A stretch of 64,000 nt of DNA from Cladorrhinum sp. PSN259. Lineage: Eukaryota; Ascomycota; Sordariomycetes; Sordariales; Podosporaceae. Positions 31,558 to 43,802 of the stretch are shown piece by piece; the stretch's first letter is position 1; each line of letters begins with the position of its first letter. Below the pieces are notes generated by a model, which did no database searches, was not told the origin of the DNA, and saw only the letters and a list, made by a program, of their open reading frames with translations. The DNA is taken from assembly GCA_033725935.1 (NCBI GenBank), contig MU867087.1:310001-374000 (forward strand), written 5' to 3'. The position numbers and the translations under genes were made by a program.

Positions 31558-32076
31558 TAAACACCAGAAAGACAACAAAAAACAAAATAAAAGAGAGAGA
31601 AAAACAAGAAAGTCGTATATGCCAAAGTCAGAGACGTTCCTCCATGCATATCTGACAGTAGGCAGCCTTGCTTACATGTAGCGGCCGGCAGTCTCTCAAG
31701 ACAAATCATGTATATTAATCGGCACTACAGGTACCTGCCGTGATATCACACTCTAATCTGACAGGCATTCGATATTAAGGCTGGGTGTTACGATGTGTGC
31801 ATTTACGACGCTGACGTAACCCGCTTGCTTACAGGACGACCATGTAACCTAGAAGGGTTACCGTCAACATGCAGTCGAGTGTGGCGCAATCTTTGCTGAC
31901 ATGGTCGTCCTAATCGGGACAGTCACGATGGTGCGACATATTAGGCACCCCACATGCCTAGTCTAATGCTCGGTCAAAACCATGGGGGCATTATCTTTAA
32001 GGCTGCGTTTGCTCCTCCTTCTTTTGCGGCGGTTTTTTTTTTTTCCCTCTAAGATTGAACCTCTCTGTCAACAGCC
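31558..32076. other. Leader of the STAND gene and spacer
   Basis: No gene seen. The last 60 bases include a T-run (32032-32044) and a pyrimidine-rich leader before the ATG at 32077. Confidence 0.5.
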
Positions 32077-35000
32077 ATGGCCAACAAGTCGACAAAGGCT
32101 GTCACCTCCCAAGGCACACAGATCTGGTTTGATCCAGAAGACGAGGAACTCCAGGGGATCTGGAACGATGTGGTTAACCGTGTGACACGCATGGCTGGAG
32201 TTGTCGATGGCGCAAAGCTCGACCCGAACCTCGACGTTAATGGCGTCTTGACGCTTGTTGAGAAGACCCAGTCCGCCGATGAGAAGGCTTCCGAGTCTCG
32301 CTTGGTCAGAGTGGTCGACAAGACGCTGAGCTGCATCCAGATGGTTGGGGGTATGGTGGCTGATGTTGCATCCAATGTGAGAACTTGTGTGGTTTGATAA
32401 AAGGGAATCTGTATTCTGACTGATATCTTGCGTGCCCAGGTTTTTGGACCCGCCAACGCATGCTTCAACGCTCTGAATTTCGTCATCCAAGCCTACCAGG
32501 GTTACCAGGGCATGTTCAAATCGCTAGAAGGCCTCTTGGACGAGTGCTTTCAGTTCCTTGAGCGCCTGACGTTCTACAAGTCCATGGATGCGTTTCTGCG
32601 CAAGGTTATCTGCAGACATCTCTCGCTCTTTGTCGAGATCTGCGAGTACACCATCAGCCTGCGTCGGAAGCGCAACCAGTTCAAGGCTTTCATGAGCAAC
32701 ACATTTACTGGCGACACGCACGTTAAGGACCTGTTGGAGAGAATGGAGAACCTCAAAGGGAGAGAGTTTGGTTTGGTACATGCGCAAACGCTTTCGACAG
32801 CCAAGACTGTGGAAGTCAAGGTGGATAGCATGGGCGAAGATCTCAAGGGTGTGGGATTGGGTGTGACGGCACTCCTTGCTGTCGACAAGGAGAAGAAGGT
32901 CGAGAAGGCGACCGACAAGCTGTTGGAAAGCTTCCTCCACGCACTGAGCTGGAACCCGGCCGACCCAGAGGCCTGGGAGGATGTTCCGCTGACACGCCAT
33001 GATGGATTGAAACGGCAACCGAAGAAAGCCTGGGCCACGAATCTTCGTCGGCACATCGAGAACCAGACGGTGGAAACCATGGGAGACTGGATCAAGACAA
33101 ACACGGACTTTGTCAACTGGAAGAATGGAACTGACGGATCAAGCCCTAGCATTCTTGGACTCGAGGGCGGGAATGGAAGCGGAAAGACGGCTCTGGCCGC
33201 CAGCATCATCCGGCACCTGCAAGATCAGTCAACATACAACTCAGAGTCGCGGTCCCCCGTCGCTTATTTTTTTATTGAGCCCGACCCCAAAACGCAACCA
33301 AGTGAGATGCCCGGTATCGTCACACGCAGCATTCTCTGGCAGCTCGGCCTCGACAATAGGGACTTCCTAAAGTCAGCTATGGCTGCGTGGGAGGAGACTC
33401 GTGTTGGCGCAGTTTCCAAGCCCATCGAGTTGTGGAAGCAGATGCTGTTCAGCGGCCGGAATCAAGCAAGCACAGCCACCGTGACGCCCTTCTTCATAGT
33501 CATTGATGGACTTTCGGAAGAGTTCCAGTTCCACGACTTGTTACGTCCGCTACTTCAGTTGATCACTAACCGCGATCTGAATCCGCACGTCCGTCTTCTG
33601 CTCACAGGGAACACGAGCATATTTAACGTTTTGAGAAACCCGGAGGGGGTGGAATTCGATACTATAATGCTCGAGTCGTTCAACTCGTCCGACATAGAGT
33701 TATACATCACACACCACCTCAAGAAAATGAGCTTCCTTCAAGACGACACCCCAGAGGTAGCCCGGGTGAAGAAAAAGATCATGGATACTCTCCAGAAGGC
33801 TACCAGCGGCGACTATCGAAAGATCAGCCTCGTCTTAAGCAAGATCGAAGCGGACCCGGAAAACCTCGATGAAATCCTCCAAGGGGCGGGAACGTCTGCC
33901 GCCGAGCAGTTCAGAAGCGACATTCAGAAGCTCAACGAGACATGCTCAGTACAGGAAATTGCCGAGATCAATGAAGTTATTCTTTGGCTGCTAGATGGAG
34001 AGGCTTGGTACAATCCGGCCGCAATACAAGCAGCCCTGAATCTCAAGGCACGCATCGATGCCGATGAAAAGGCTCCGGCCGAAGGTCTTTCACTGCTCAA
34101 GTACAAGATCGAGAAAGGTCGATATCCAATATTCGAGCTGGATGCCGACGGCGATCTTGTATTCAAGCTTGACAGGACCGAGGCGCGCAAAGAAATACCG
34201 CTTCGCAGTGACGACCCACATGCAGCCACAGCCAGCAGCAGGAAGGATCTTCATCCCGCCGAGGTGGACTTGGTGAAGCACTACCTCAAGACCCTGTGCC
34301 CGGAGCAACTCTACACCAAGTTCGGGTTCGACAAGTTCTTTGAGGAGAGCACAATCCGCCGCCAAAAACCTGACGGCGGTGGAAGCTACATCCACCAGGA
34401 CAAGGACAACGCCCATCTCCTGATAGCAATGCGATGTCTTGTCTGCCTGGCGAAGCAGCGCACCAGCAAAGTCAGGGGGCTGCACACCTATGCGGTCTAT
34501 TATCTCTACAGCCAACTCTTCTCGGCTGCGTATAAAAAGACTGAAGACGATGACAATGGCGGCAAAGCCGTGAAACGCGAGGAACTGCTCGCACTCGCGG
34601 ACCACAACTACAGGGTCCAGGCGGGCGTCCTTTTGTTAAAGTTGCTCACGGAGGACTATGGGATCCGTTCGCTGCTTGATATCGCCCCCGATGACGCTTC
34701 CTCTTATTATGGGGAGGAGAGAGAAGAGAGTTGGCTCAGCAGTCTCAGAGTTCCATCACACTGGTCTGAATGGGTCTTGACAAGCAAGGGAGTCGACATC
34801 GTGGCAGCTTTCTTCAGAGACCCCTCCGTGTCGGATAAAATTCGATACGCCGAGTACGTCAAGCAGGTTACCAGCGAGGAGGGTAACAAGCTTGAAGTTT
34901 TTTTCGACCCGGCAGTCAAGATTCTGGGGGAGTATTTCCAGAGGCCGGATGCCAAGAAAGCCGATGTTGAAAATGCGTTCCTCTTCCTTCTATTTCATAA

Positions 35001-36810
35001 AGCAACACTTGACGGGAAAGACCTGGCCGACAGTTCGGATCACGAACAGTACTTTCTGGATATCACCGCGGACAATGTTCGGGATGTGGAAGCGTGGCTA
35101 CAGAAGAAGCTGAAGCCTGAGACCGCAGAGGCCCCGGTCGTTTCTTCTGTTTGGGAAGGGCACATGGCAGCAGTCCTCCATTGTCTTGCCACCGCTCCGG
35201 CACGCAGCAGCCCTAAGCTGGTCGGCAAGATCACTCTGGCGGACTCTGAGAAGCGCGCCCGCAGAGCAGTCGAGCTTGATGCAGAAAACTGGCGCGCTCA
35301 CCACGTCCTGGCGCAGGTCGTTGAGTCCAACTCGGAGGCCATCCGGATCCTCCAGTCAACAACCGACCGGCTCTTCGCTGACGACTTGAAGGCCTGGAGA
35401 GAGACCAGCGTGAACAAGAAATTCCTTATCGATCTTTGCTTTACGCTGGGCGACAGGCTTCTTCTATCGAGCGACGCCAACCACAACGCAAACGCAATAA
35501 AGGCATACCTTCGCAGTCTTGAGCTTGATTCCACCTACCATTCAGGATACCAGAGGATCATATCGCAATACTCCAAGAAGAAGCTCTGGTCGCCCATTGT
35601 CGAGTTCATTAACCAACTCCTCCAAGCGCCCGTTTCATCCACTTCCAAAACAGAAGACCCTCTGGGCCTGCTCATGACTGAAAGCGCCTGGTCTGCGAGC
35701 AACATTTTAAATCAGCTTGTGAGCATGGCAAAGAACACGGACCGCTGGGACCTGCTGCGCGAACTGTACGACCGAGGAATCGCCATCAACCGCGAGCCGG
35801 GCGCCATCTACAGAAAATTCTTTTTGCGTAAGGCACTGGGGCTCTCACTCATTAAGGAGCCCAAATACGAGGCCGAAGGGCTCGAGAAGCTAGAAGCCGA
35901 ACTTGTCCAGCTCAAGACGGCGACCGGGTGCTATGTCTATTATTACATGATCCCAGCGCTCATGCAGATTTACATCCCGAGGGCGCTCTCAGAGACATCG
36001 TCACCGTCATCCAAGGCCCAGTACCAAGACAAGATTGAAAAGCTGTTGAAGCGCTTCAAAGACTACGGCGACTACGACGCAGAAAGAAGCAATAACCTCA
36101 TTTTTGCGCGCTACTTCTGTTTGCGCAATGAACTTGATCGCGCAAAGTCGATGGCCTTGGGAAGGGTCAAATACTACCTGGGGTTGCTCTCGGACGAAGA
36201 CGTGTCCAACGACGTCTACGCGTTCAGTTCCCTTGCCGAGGTCTTTTCGACTTTCGAAGACAAAGCCGACGCGGTGGCGGCGTGGAATCTGATCGCGGCT
36301 GCCTACAGTGAACAGGCGAAAAAGCACGACGAGTGGAAGAAAAAGAAGAGCGAGTGGATGGCGAGAAGGGCGAACAGGGTGCCGGTGACCGCTGACACTC
36401 AGCCTGAGGGCCCTGCCGGTGCGGATGAAAAATCACGCGAGAAAAAGGACGACGACGACTCAGATCCGGAGCCGCCAGAGGTCGGCGAAACCCTCAGTCC
36501 CATTTTCTGGTGTGACGTCTGCGGCGGCAAATGGTTCTACGCGAGCGAAGTCTACGTCTGCATGGACAATTGCGGCGATGTGCAGCTCCACCCGGACTGC
36601 CGCGACAAGTTCTTGGCCGGCGAGGAGTACATCGAGAAATGTGACAAAAACCACAAGTTCTTTTTCATCCCAAAGCAGGATGAGCAGGCGGTGCTGGCTA
36701 TGAAGCCGAGCTGCTTTCGGGTGGGTGCTGAGGAGATCTCGCTGGAGGAGTGGAAGAACCGGATCAAGAAGAAGTACGTCGAGGGAGTTGAGGACACGGA
36801 GGCCAAGTGA
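32077..36810 (+). CDS. Goodbye-NACHT STAND (NLR-like) protein with C-terminal zinc finger
   Basis: Two exons, 32077-32376 and 32440-36810, with a 63-base intron (GTGAGA donor, CTGAC branch, CCCAG acceptor), give 1556 residues. Residues about 20-230 match the fungal STAND N-terminal Goodbye domain (VFGPANACFNALNFVIQAYQ, then LEGLLDECFQFLERL). A NACHT-type NTPase follows, with Walker A GGNGSGKT at 343-350, Walker B FFIVIDGLSEE at 451-461 and LLLTGNTSIF. After a winged-helix-like part comes a long helical repeat region resembling TPR (for example RAVELDAENWRAHHVLAQVV). The C-terminal 110 residues carry a ZZ-like zinc finger: CDVCGGKW, CMDNCG, HPDCRDKF, CDKNH. STAND proteins act as oligomerising immune or incompatibility receptors. 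All motifs are intact, unlike the HET gene 9 kb away. ATG context GCCATGGCC. Confidence 0.88.
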
Positions 36811-37073
36811 ATATTCTTGTGTTTGAGTTTAAGGGTTTTGGCGGATACTTACCCAATTGGAGACATGTTTTGTTATTTCACTGGGTTTTATGGTTTAAGG
36901 ACCCAAAGTTTAACAATTATAAAAGGCACTAGATTCATTTGACGGCGGTGGCTTTAGAGTTTATACAGACAGCTGTGGATATCCATGTTCAAACTTTCAA
37001 GACAGAAGTAAAAAGAAAACCTTGATAAAATTATTTCGGATTTAATTTTGGACTTTATCTTTGTTAATTCAGA
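36811..37073. other. 3' region of the STAND gene
   Basis: AT-rich sequence without a gene between the stop codon and promoter-like repeat copy B. Confidence 0.5.
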
Positions 37074-37446
37074 GCGTTATCGGGCATATCCGAAAAAAAA
37101 GATAACCCGAACCTAATTAAGATACAATCATACAGACTTTATCTGCACATGGCTCGATTGATAAGGCACGACTCGGTCGCAGGCGCCACGATAATGCCTA
37201 TAACCAAGATCTCGCGATAACTTTAACTGTCGCCAGATGTGGTGATAAGGCCAGCTACCAGGGCATGTGCCCTGGGCGCACTTAATGAAGAACTACTAGG
37301 TAACCTTTTACTATAAATCTAGGCCTCTATCTATCTTCTTCCTACCTATCTTCCTCCTTTTATAATATATTTAAACCTCCGGGCAAGTAAGTACTAGTAA
37401 GTCTTGTATTTATAAGAGGGCTTATCCCCGTGCCAGCTAATAGAAT
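37074..37446 (+). repeat. Promoter-like repeat, mutated copy (B)
   Basis: Same module as copy A, but with many C-to-T changes on the plus strand: CCCATCC to TCTATCT, CACAACACAC to TATAATATAT, ACAACGCCCA to ATAATGCCTA. The G-to-A direction is rarer. No gene follows; downstream sequence is AT-rich relic DNA. The one-sided transition pattern, mostly CpA to TpA, is what RIP produces. Confidence 0.75.
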
Positions 37447-39464
37447 CCTGCCTTATAGTCTGAACCCCGCAAGCGAAAAGAACCTTCCTAATAAGACTAT
37501 CTTAATCCTTTAATAAGGCATAAGTAGCCCGATCCCGATACCTCTATAAAGCTAATTATATTAGATACCTTTTAAGAAGAATAAGAATAATAGTAATGGT
37601 GGCAAACGCTACTTAAAGGTACCGAGATATTATCTCGTATATTAGATAGAGGAGAGTGTAGTTTTCGTACGGTTATAATTCTTTGCTTAAGGCCTTAAAA
37701 AATTTAAATAAAGCCTTAAAACGTAAGCTTATAATAAGAATCTAAAATAAAGACTTAGAAGTCTCCGAATCGATAGATAAGATATATTTAGCCTATCTTT
37801 TGGCCTTTGCTTGGATCGCTTAGGGAGAAAAATCCCATTTAAACTAAAGATTGGAATTCGGGGAGAGGGTTAAAGATAGGGAGCTAAATTCAGAAGATGG
37901 AGGATCCCGATCTGAATTTAAAAGGGTCGTTAAAGAAGGTGGTTGAGGAGGCTAGAAAATTAGCCTAATTAATCGATTGCGTGTGTATAATCAAAAAACT
38001 CCCTCAAAGAGGGCTATCCCTACTGTTATATGATAGTAGGGATGGACTTTGGACTTTATGCCTATCGAAAGAAAGTGACGTTATCACTAATTTCACACAA
38101 AATTGTTTTCCATTTTACGCCGCGTTTAAAAATTCATCAACTACCAGACCCGTTTCTCAAGTCTGGGAAAACACACAGAACGACCCCGATGCTCGTTTCT
38201 GCATTCCCGAATATTGTATGTACTGTACATACAAAATGCAGAACATGGCCGACGAGCAAAACACCATTGAGTCTCCTTTTCGAAACGATGGAATGAAACA
38301 GCAACAGCCAACTAGATTGCAGCACCTTAATCCCATCAGATTCCTCAAACACCAACAAATCCAGCACAGTACCCGCCGAGATCAAGCATTCGCCTAAACT
38401 TGAAAAATATATAAATAAAATATTCAAAATCAAAAAATTAAAAAAAACCAAGTTTTGAAAAGTTGAGATCAAAGTGAATTTGTCGATTTGTTTGATGCCC
38501 CTGAACCCCTATTATTATGGGGCGCTCTATGCGCATAGCACAAAACCGGCATAAAACCTTGCACAAACCTTTATTCTATGAGAGTAACACTATTGGGGGT
38601 AAACTTCCACGTTCGAATAATCAGCAAGGAACAAGCGCTGGTAAAGCGCAAAAGTGTCTATTTTCGCTCAGTACCTATGTAGCTTCTGTGGACGCTCAAC
38701 ACGACGAACTTCCAGCGAGGCTGGATATGCATTGGGATTGGTGCTGCCTCCTTGCAGCGACATGCTTGGCAGGACTCCCTGGTCTTCTTCCTAAATTCTT
38801 CAAAATCTGTGAGTTGCTGATATCCTCGCTGGACGCTGGTCCAGGTTGTTCTAGACCAGGTCTGGCACATGATGCCCGCGTGGGATGATCTTTGATCTGA
38901 ACCCCGATGGCTCGGTTTTGAGTGAGCTGAAAAGAACAAGGCTTGTCCGCTCACGGCGTCGGGCATCACGCTAGCCTCTCTTTGGGGTTAATGCGACGAG
39001 ATTTCGGAGCTGATAAGGCAATAGTATCGGGAACGGTTTCTCAGCGTCCGACATGCTGGCCAACCGCCTTACAGCCGTGGCCGAGTTGACAACAAGCTGA
39101 AGCCCTAGTGTATCGTAGCTCAAACTCATGCCTGCAGGTGCTAGTAGAAGCGTTCTAGACCGCCCATGCTAGGATATCGGCGTCTAGAAATCACTCTGGG
39201 GAGCAACACACATGCAATCACGCCAGGATACCTAGGACGTAGACTTTTATGGCCGGCTGAAGAGAACGCGACCTGGAACTCTTGATTTCGTGCAAGCACA
39301 CGAGACGAGTATATAGACGGGCTATTTCTCTCACTCATTTTCAACTTCCTGTCCTGACCAGTTCGTTAGATAAATACCTTGGCACCACTAGACATCAATC
39401 TGAGCCACCATCGATCGACCAGCCCAACCTCACCCCATCACCACAGCGCATCCTCTTATCCAAC
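37447..39464. other. AT-rich relic region, no gene seen
   Basis: From 37447 to about 38000 the sequence is strongly AT-rich with TA-rich words, consistent with old RIP-mutated repeats. From 38000 to 39464 composition is closer to normal, but the frames present (for example 37981-38397 and 38517-38888) overlap opposite-strand frames and lack motifs. The leader just before 39465 is C/A-rich. Confidence 0.5.
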
Positions 39465-40010
39465 ATGGCTGAGTTCCTTCTAGAAGCGTTCTCAGCAATC
39501 ATGGTTGCCGCAGACGCGGCCTTTTGGGCCGAACACGTCAGGAAGCTGTCCTCCGAGTCGGGTTGCGCACGCAGCATCAACATCATCCTGATCAACAAGT
39601 CGGACCAGCAGCTCATCTGGGACGACTCGGGCATCGACCACGGCGTGCGCAAGGTGACTGCGCCCGACTTCATCCAGCCGCGGGCCCACGGCCACTGGAT
39701 GCTCGAGTCGAACGGCATGCTCACCGGCTGCGAGGGCTGGATGCACTGGAAGGTCGGCCAGCACGGCCCCATGCTCAAGGTCAACTATGATAACCCGTAC
39801 GATGGATCCAATGAGCATAACTGCTGGGTTCACCCGCAAGAAAACACGCTCTACAAGGTCGAGAAGACTGGCGGAGGCGGGAACCACGCCACTGTGGTTT
39901 TCACTTTTTCAAACCGTAAGTACCCTAACTCAATTTACTGCACACAGCCAGGCCACCTGCTCAAGTTGTTTCTCTGAGCTGATATTAATATCTTCTGAAA
40001 AAAAGGGTGA
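39465..40010 (+). CDS. Small beta-rich protein, possibly of an aegerolysin/ET79-like fold
   Basis: The first exon, 39465-39915, encodes about 150 residues. A donor GTAAGT follows at 39916. The best 3' partner is an acceptor at about 40005, which ends the protein with TGA at 40008-40010, right after FTFSNR; the first AGs (39947, 39951) would make an intron of only 32-36 bases, too short. Read-through to 39977 is the alternative. After a helical 40-residue start, the body is beta-rich with INIILINKSDQQLIW, GCEGWMHWKV and DNPYDGSN, patterns I associate with small beta-sandwich proteins that interact with membranes (aegerolysin or crystal-protein ET79-like). That assignment is tentative. No signal peptide is evident. 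Codon use is GC-rich, unlike the relic DNA on both sides. Confidence 0.6.
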
Positions 40011-40239
40011 ACCAATGACGAAATGGTAATGAGTTGGGGCCTTGGAAATTCAAATGGAAGCACTTTGACTTGACTGTGTGGGGGAGATAGGGGGGATGTT
40101 TTTTTGTTCTTCATGGAGAGGCTGCGTACCTAGTATGCTTGGTAAATATCAATGAATTTATTAAACATGCCAAGAGACTTTTACACTGCACATCCCTTGG
40201 ATATCCAGTCCAACCTCTTATTCCTCCCTCTCCTTTTTT
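40011..40239. other. Spacer
   Basis: No gene seen. Confidence 0.4.
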
Positions 40240-40600
40240 TTTTCTCTCTTTTCTCTTAGGCCGTAGTAGGCAGTCCTGAGGCTTGTGGTCGCCCAGAAGT
40301 GATCGATTGTAGAGGGCCGGCCCCGCTGGTTGCCCTGAGCCTCCCTGGTTATAGTGCTGCGTAGTGTGCGTAGGTCTAGGTCTTACTGTAGTGCTAGTTG
40401 TAGTAGGTCTTCGGCTCTCTGGTCCGTACGGTCGTAGTAGTCTTATAGTGGGTGTTGTAGGTTGAAGTCTCCCGCTAGTACCGTAGGTAGGTGTGGCCTT
40501 GGCTTTATAAGTAGGGTTGAGTATACATTTTTTAAGTCAGCGTCGATACAGTTTCGATATGCAGATATTCGTAGTGCAACGCGATTGTAGAGCTTAATGG
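40240..40600 (-). pseudogene. LINE endonuclease (APE-type) relic
   Basis: The minus strand encodes LPTVLAGDFNLQHPL, the GDFN catalytic block of the apurinic-type endonuclease of non-LTR elements. The frame continues after a stop (TAA at 40445-40443) with DYYDRTDQRAEDLLQLALQ, a second stop, and then RPSTIDHFWAT, equivalent to the next conserved block of the domain. Both stops sit where tryptophan-like positions would be expected. No reverse transcriptase follows. It is a decayed fragment unrelated in position to the LINE at 30.6-31.5 kb. Confidence 0.7.
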
Positions 40601-41782
40601 CAAGAGGAATATCGCCAAGGACGATACCTGTAAGCTCGATCTTGATATCAATAGGGCCGACAAAATGTGTCAGAGGGAGAAGAGTGAAGCAGATGAAAAA
40701 ATCTCTCAAGCATGGTAGTGGATGCTGATAAAGATTGAAGAGAAAGTAGGGAATAAGCCCTTAGCTTACTTGAAAGTATGAAAAGAAACCAGGTGACTCT
40801 TTTGTAATTGATAAGCAAACGCGGCAACTCAGAAAAAAAAAAGAAAAAGAGAAAGAGAGAGAGAGAGAGTGAGAGAGAGAGAGAGACCAGCACTGTAATA
40901 TAAGTTCGGCAGGGAATTTCTCTACCGTCGAGACATGGCGGCAGAGGAAATCATTCTGATACCTCGATATCTCCTGATTTAGGTCAAGCTAATTATACCA
41001 TTCAGAGGACAAACATGTCTACGGCGATTGAAAGGTCCCACTGCTTGTTTTATATTTGAGGTTTATGAGCAGAAACATAGAAGCAGCGTCGCTTTAGAGA
41101 CTGAACAGATACATATGTAGCTCCACCAACAACCTGGACCCAAGATTTCGACAAGCATCTTGGAATGACCGTTGAGCCCCTATTACCTATGGAGCCAGGA
41201 GCCTCAACTTGTATGCAAATGTACATGCACATGCGAAATTGCACAAGCATGCACAAAACCCCCTGAACAATACCCTCACGCAAGTCTTTGGTCAAGTGCT
41301 TCTGGAGCTTCTCTCGTCTAAAAGTCCACAAGATGACAAAGGAAATTGCCGATTGTCAGTCAGCTAATAATCCCACAAGCGGCAGTAAGAGTTTCAGGGT
41401 CCTGATTGCTCTCAGTTCGTACTTGTAGGTATGCAAGTGCATGGCCAAGTCAGCCTCATTTTAGAGCCTCAAGTCAGGTAAGGGGTTCAGCTCATTCATG
41501 GACGAAAATCTTTCCCGAAAATCTGTCAAGGCAGACAGTAAACGTTACGATCCAATACTTTCTAATCCAGTTCTGTCTGATCATCTAGCCAGTACTGTGG
41601 CTCCTAAGCTTCAACCATGTATGTATGCAAATTCCCAAATTCCCTTGTCAACTCCCTTGACTCCAATAATGCTAGCAAAAACAAGCAAACAAGGAAAAAA
41701 AGAAATAACAACTTGAAGCCAAAGATGCGTAAAGCAAGGGTATCATGCATGCAACACCCCAAAACCCAAATCATCAGCTGCC
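40601..41782. other. Intergenic region, no gene seen
   Basis: Contains the (GA)n tract at 40831-40887 and otherwise only short overlapping frames. AT-rich, grading into normal composition towards the kinase gene's 3' end. Confidence 0.5.
40831..40887. repeat. (GA)n purine microsatellite
   Basis: Runs of A then GA dinucleotides with two interruptions (AAAAAAAAAAGAAAAAGAG, then GAGAGAGAG blocks). Simple sequence, no further meaning seen. Confidence 0.9.
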
Positions 41783-43802
41783 CTACATGTAACTCCTATT
41801 CTTCCCCTTCAGCCTCCTCCTTTCCTCCAAATACTCCTCGTACTCATTCTCCTGATAGCCACCCTGATCAAAATACTCCTGTCCTTCGCCATCCGGTTCT
41901 GCAGCTCCACGTTCCACATAAGTAGCATGCCCCGTCACATCCCCGACAGGGATGGCGGTCATGGTAGCCGGCACAGCTGTGGCCTCACTCTCTCCATAGG
42001 TATTGCCGTACTCGGCCACCCATGCCTTAAGATTGTTAGAACGACGAGTGATCATCACGAGAGGTGGGAGGTGGTAGGATGCTTACCCCTTGATCCCTTG
42101 GCACGGCCTCTGGCCCCTCAGTAGGGGGACCATAGTATCTGTCGCTTGCTTCTCCATGATGTTTCCTTCCTTGGCCTCCTTGGTGCCGGGATATCGGCGG
42201 CGCATAGGGTTCGTAGTATGCCATCTCAGGTGCAGTGGGATACTCGGAGCTGCCAGAACCGTAGGTCAGGCTTGGGTCGCTGCTTTCTCCTAGACTCATG
42301 TTTTGCGAGAACTGGTTGACGAGGTCGTCTTCTTCCATATAGGCGGGCTCTACCTGGGCATATCCCTCCGTCTCATCATATTCCTCCTCGTAGTCCCCAT
42401 TGTCGAGAATATGCAACTGTTGGGTGGCTGACGGCCGATGTTTGCGATTCCAGGCAGCCATCCTGCGGATATTTGCGTATTCGGGAAGCTGTGACGTCTT
42501 GGTGAGTTGCTCATGAAGCTCATAAGCTGAGATGGAGGAGCACACGGCACGGAACTCTTGATTGCGCATCCAGACGATAGTAGCGTAGAGCGACCAGATG
42601 TCGATCTTGGTGGTTTGCTTTTTCCGATAGAACACTTCCGGGGCCATGAAAGGGGCCGTTCCTGCCGTAGTAGTTGCCACGTTCGGGTCATTGGAAAGCC
42701 CAAAGTCGGCGAGACAAAACGTGTATTCGTCATTCTCGTCAAGATCCCAGAGAATATTGTCAGGTTTGACGTCGCGGTGGATGATATCATTTGCATCGAG
42801 ACATTCGAGGGCCAGCAACATCTGTCGTAAGACAACGTTAGACAAATCCCACTGTTGCTCTTCATTTTCCATTGTTCCCAGCAGATCCTTCAGGCTTCCC
42901 CGTTGCAAAGGCATGAAAATTTCGCCCCAGTTCTCACCGGTCCCGCCGCCAGCAGAGTCAAGGATGCGGAGGACGTGTGGATGTTGCCTCAACTCCTTTT
43001 TGCGAAGATTAGCTACCTCCCTGGTGGCAAAGGTCAGATATTTTCCCGAGAGACTGTTAAATCGTTTTACAGCTATCAGCAGCCCGGTGGTAGCATCCAT
43101 AGCTGAGTAAACTGTCCCGTACGCACCGCCGCCGAGTTTGTTGAGCTGAACGTAACGCTTTGTTTTGGACTGCTTTGGGCCCATGTGATATGGTTCGTCC
43201 TTGTCGAAATTGTACATTGCTTCCGAGTGCCATTGTATCTCGAACTGATACCACTTGTCCTTGCCAAAAGCGATATGCGAATTGATGCCTCGTGCAATCA
43301 GTACCGATCTTCTGGCTCCGGAGCGGAACTTGACTGTCCAGCTGTGGCCGCCGTGGTGGGGAGGTGTGAAGGGCTCGACGTTCTCGTGTGCGGATTTATC
43401 CCAGAGCAAGACGGCGCCGGTTTCTGGTATGAACTCGAACGTTGCGTGGAGATCGGATATTTGGGGGGACCCTCTGCTGCTCGACTTTGTATCGGGGAGA
43501 TGAATATTGGTCCCAGCTCGTCCCAACGTGATGAAAGGGTTTGACGCATCCGAGAGGTTGATCCACAAACCAGTAGCACAGCCCTCCTCGTCCAGATACT
43601 GATAATAGCTATTCAGAATATTCTCTGTTGCCTTTCGTGCTGCTGTGTTGACGGGAACGAGCAGAAAGACTGGCCCGTCGGCCATGTCGGCCATGTCTGA
43701 TGGCAATTGGACGGTATCAAACGGGGGCGGGGGCGGATTGGAAACAAGGTTAGAGAGGACGAGTGGTCTTCCATGAATAACACATTCGCGTTCACTGTCC
43801 AA
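41783..43802 (-). CDS. FHA-domain serine/threonine protein kinase
   Basis: Two minus-strand exons, 43802-42087 and 42025-41783, split by a 61-base intron (GTAAGC donor, CTAAC branch, CTTAAG acceptor), give 652 residues. An FHA domain at about 88-150 (ITLGRAGTNIHLPD, ISDLHATFEF) is followed by a kinase domain at 217-440: glycine loop GGGAYGTVY, Lys246 in IAVKRF, HRDVKPDNI with Asp344, DFG with Asp366, and MAPEVFY. All catalytic residues are intact. The C-terminal 200 residues are acidic and Gln/Tyr/Pro-rich and disordered, ending in a basic tail. The layout recalls Chk2/Rad53-type checkpoint kinases, but the divergent sequence suggests a fungal lineage-specific member, so I give no symbol. The gene is divergent from the SDHAF4-like gene at 44903. 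Confidence 0.88.
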
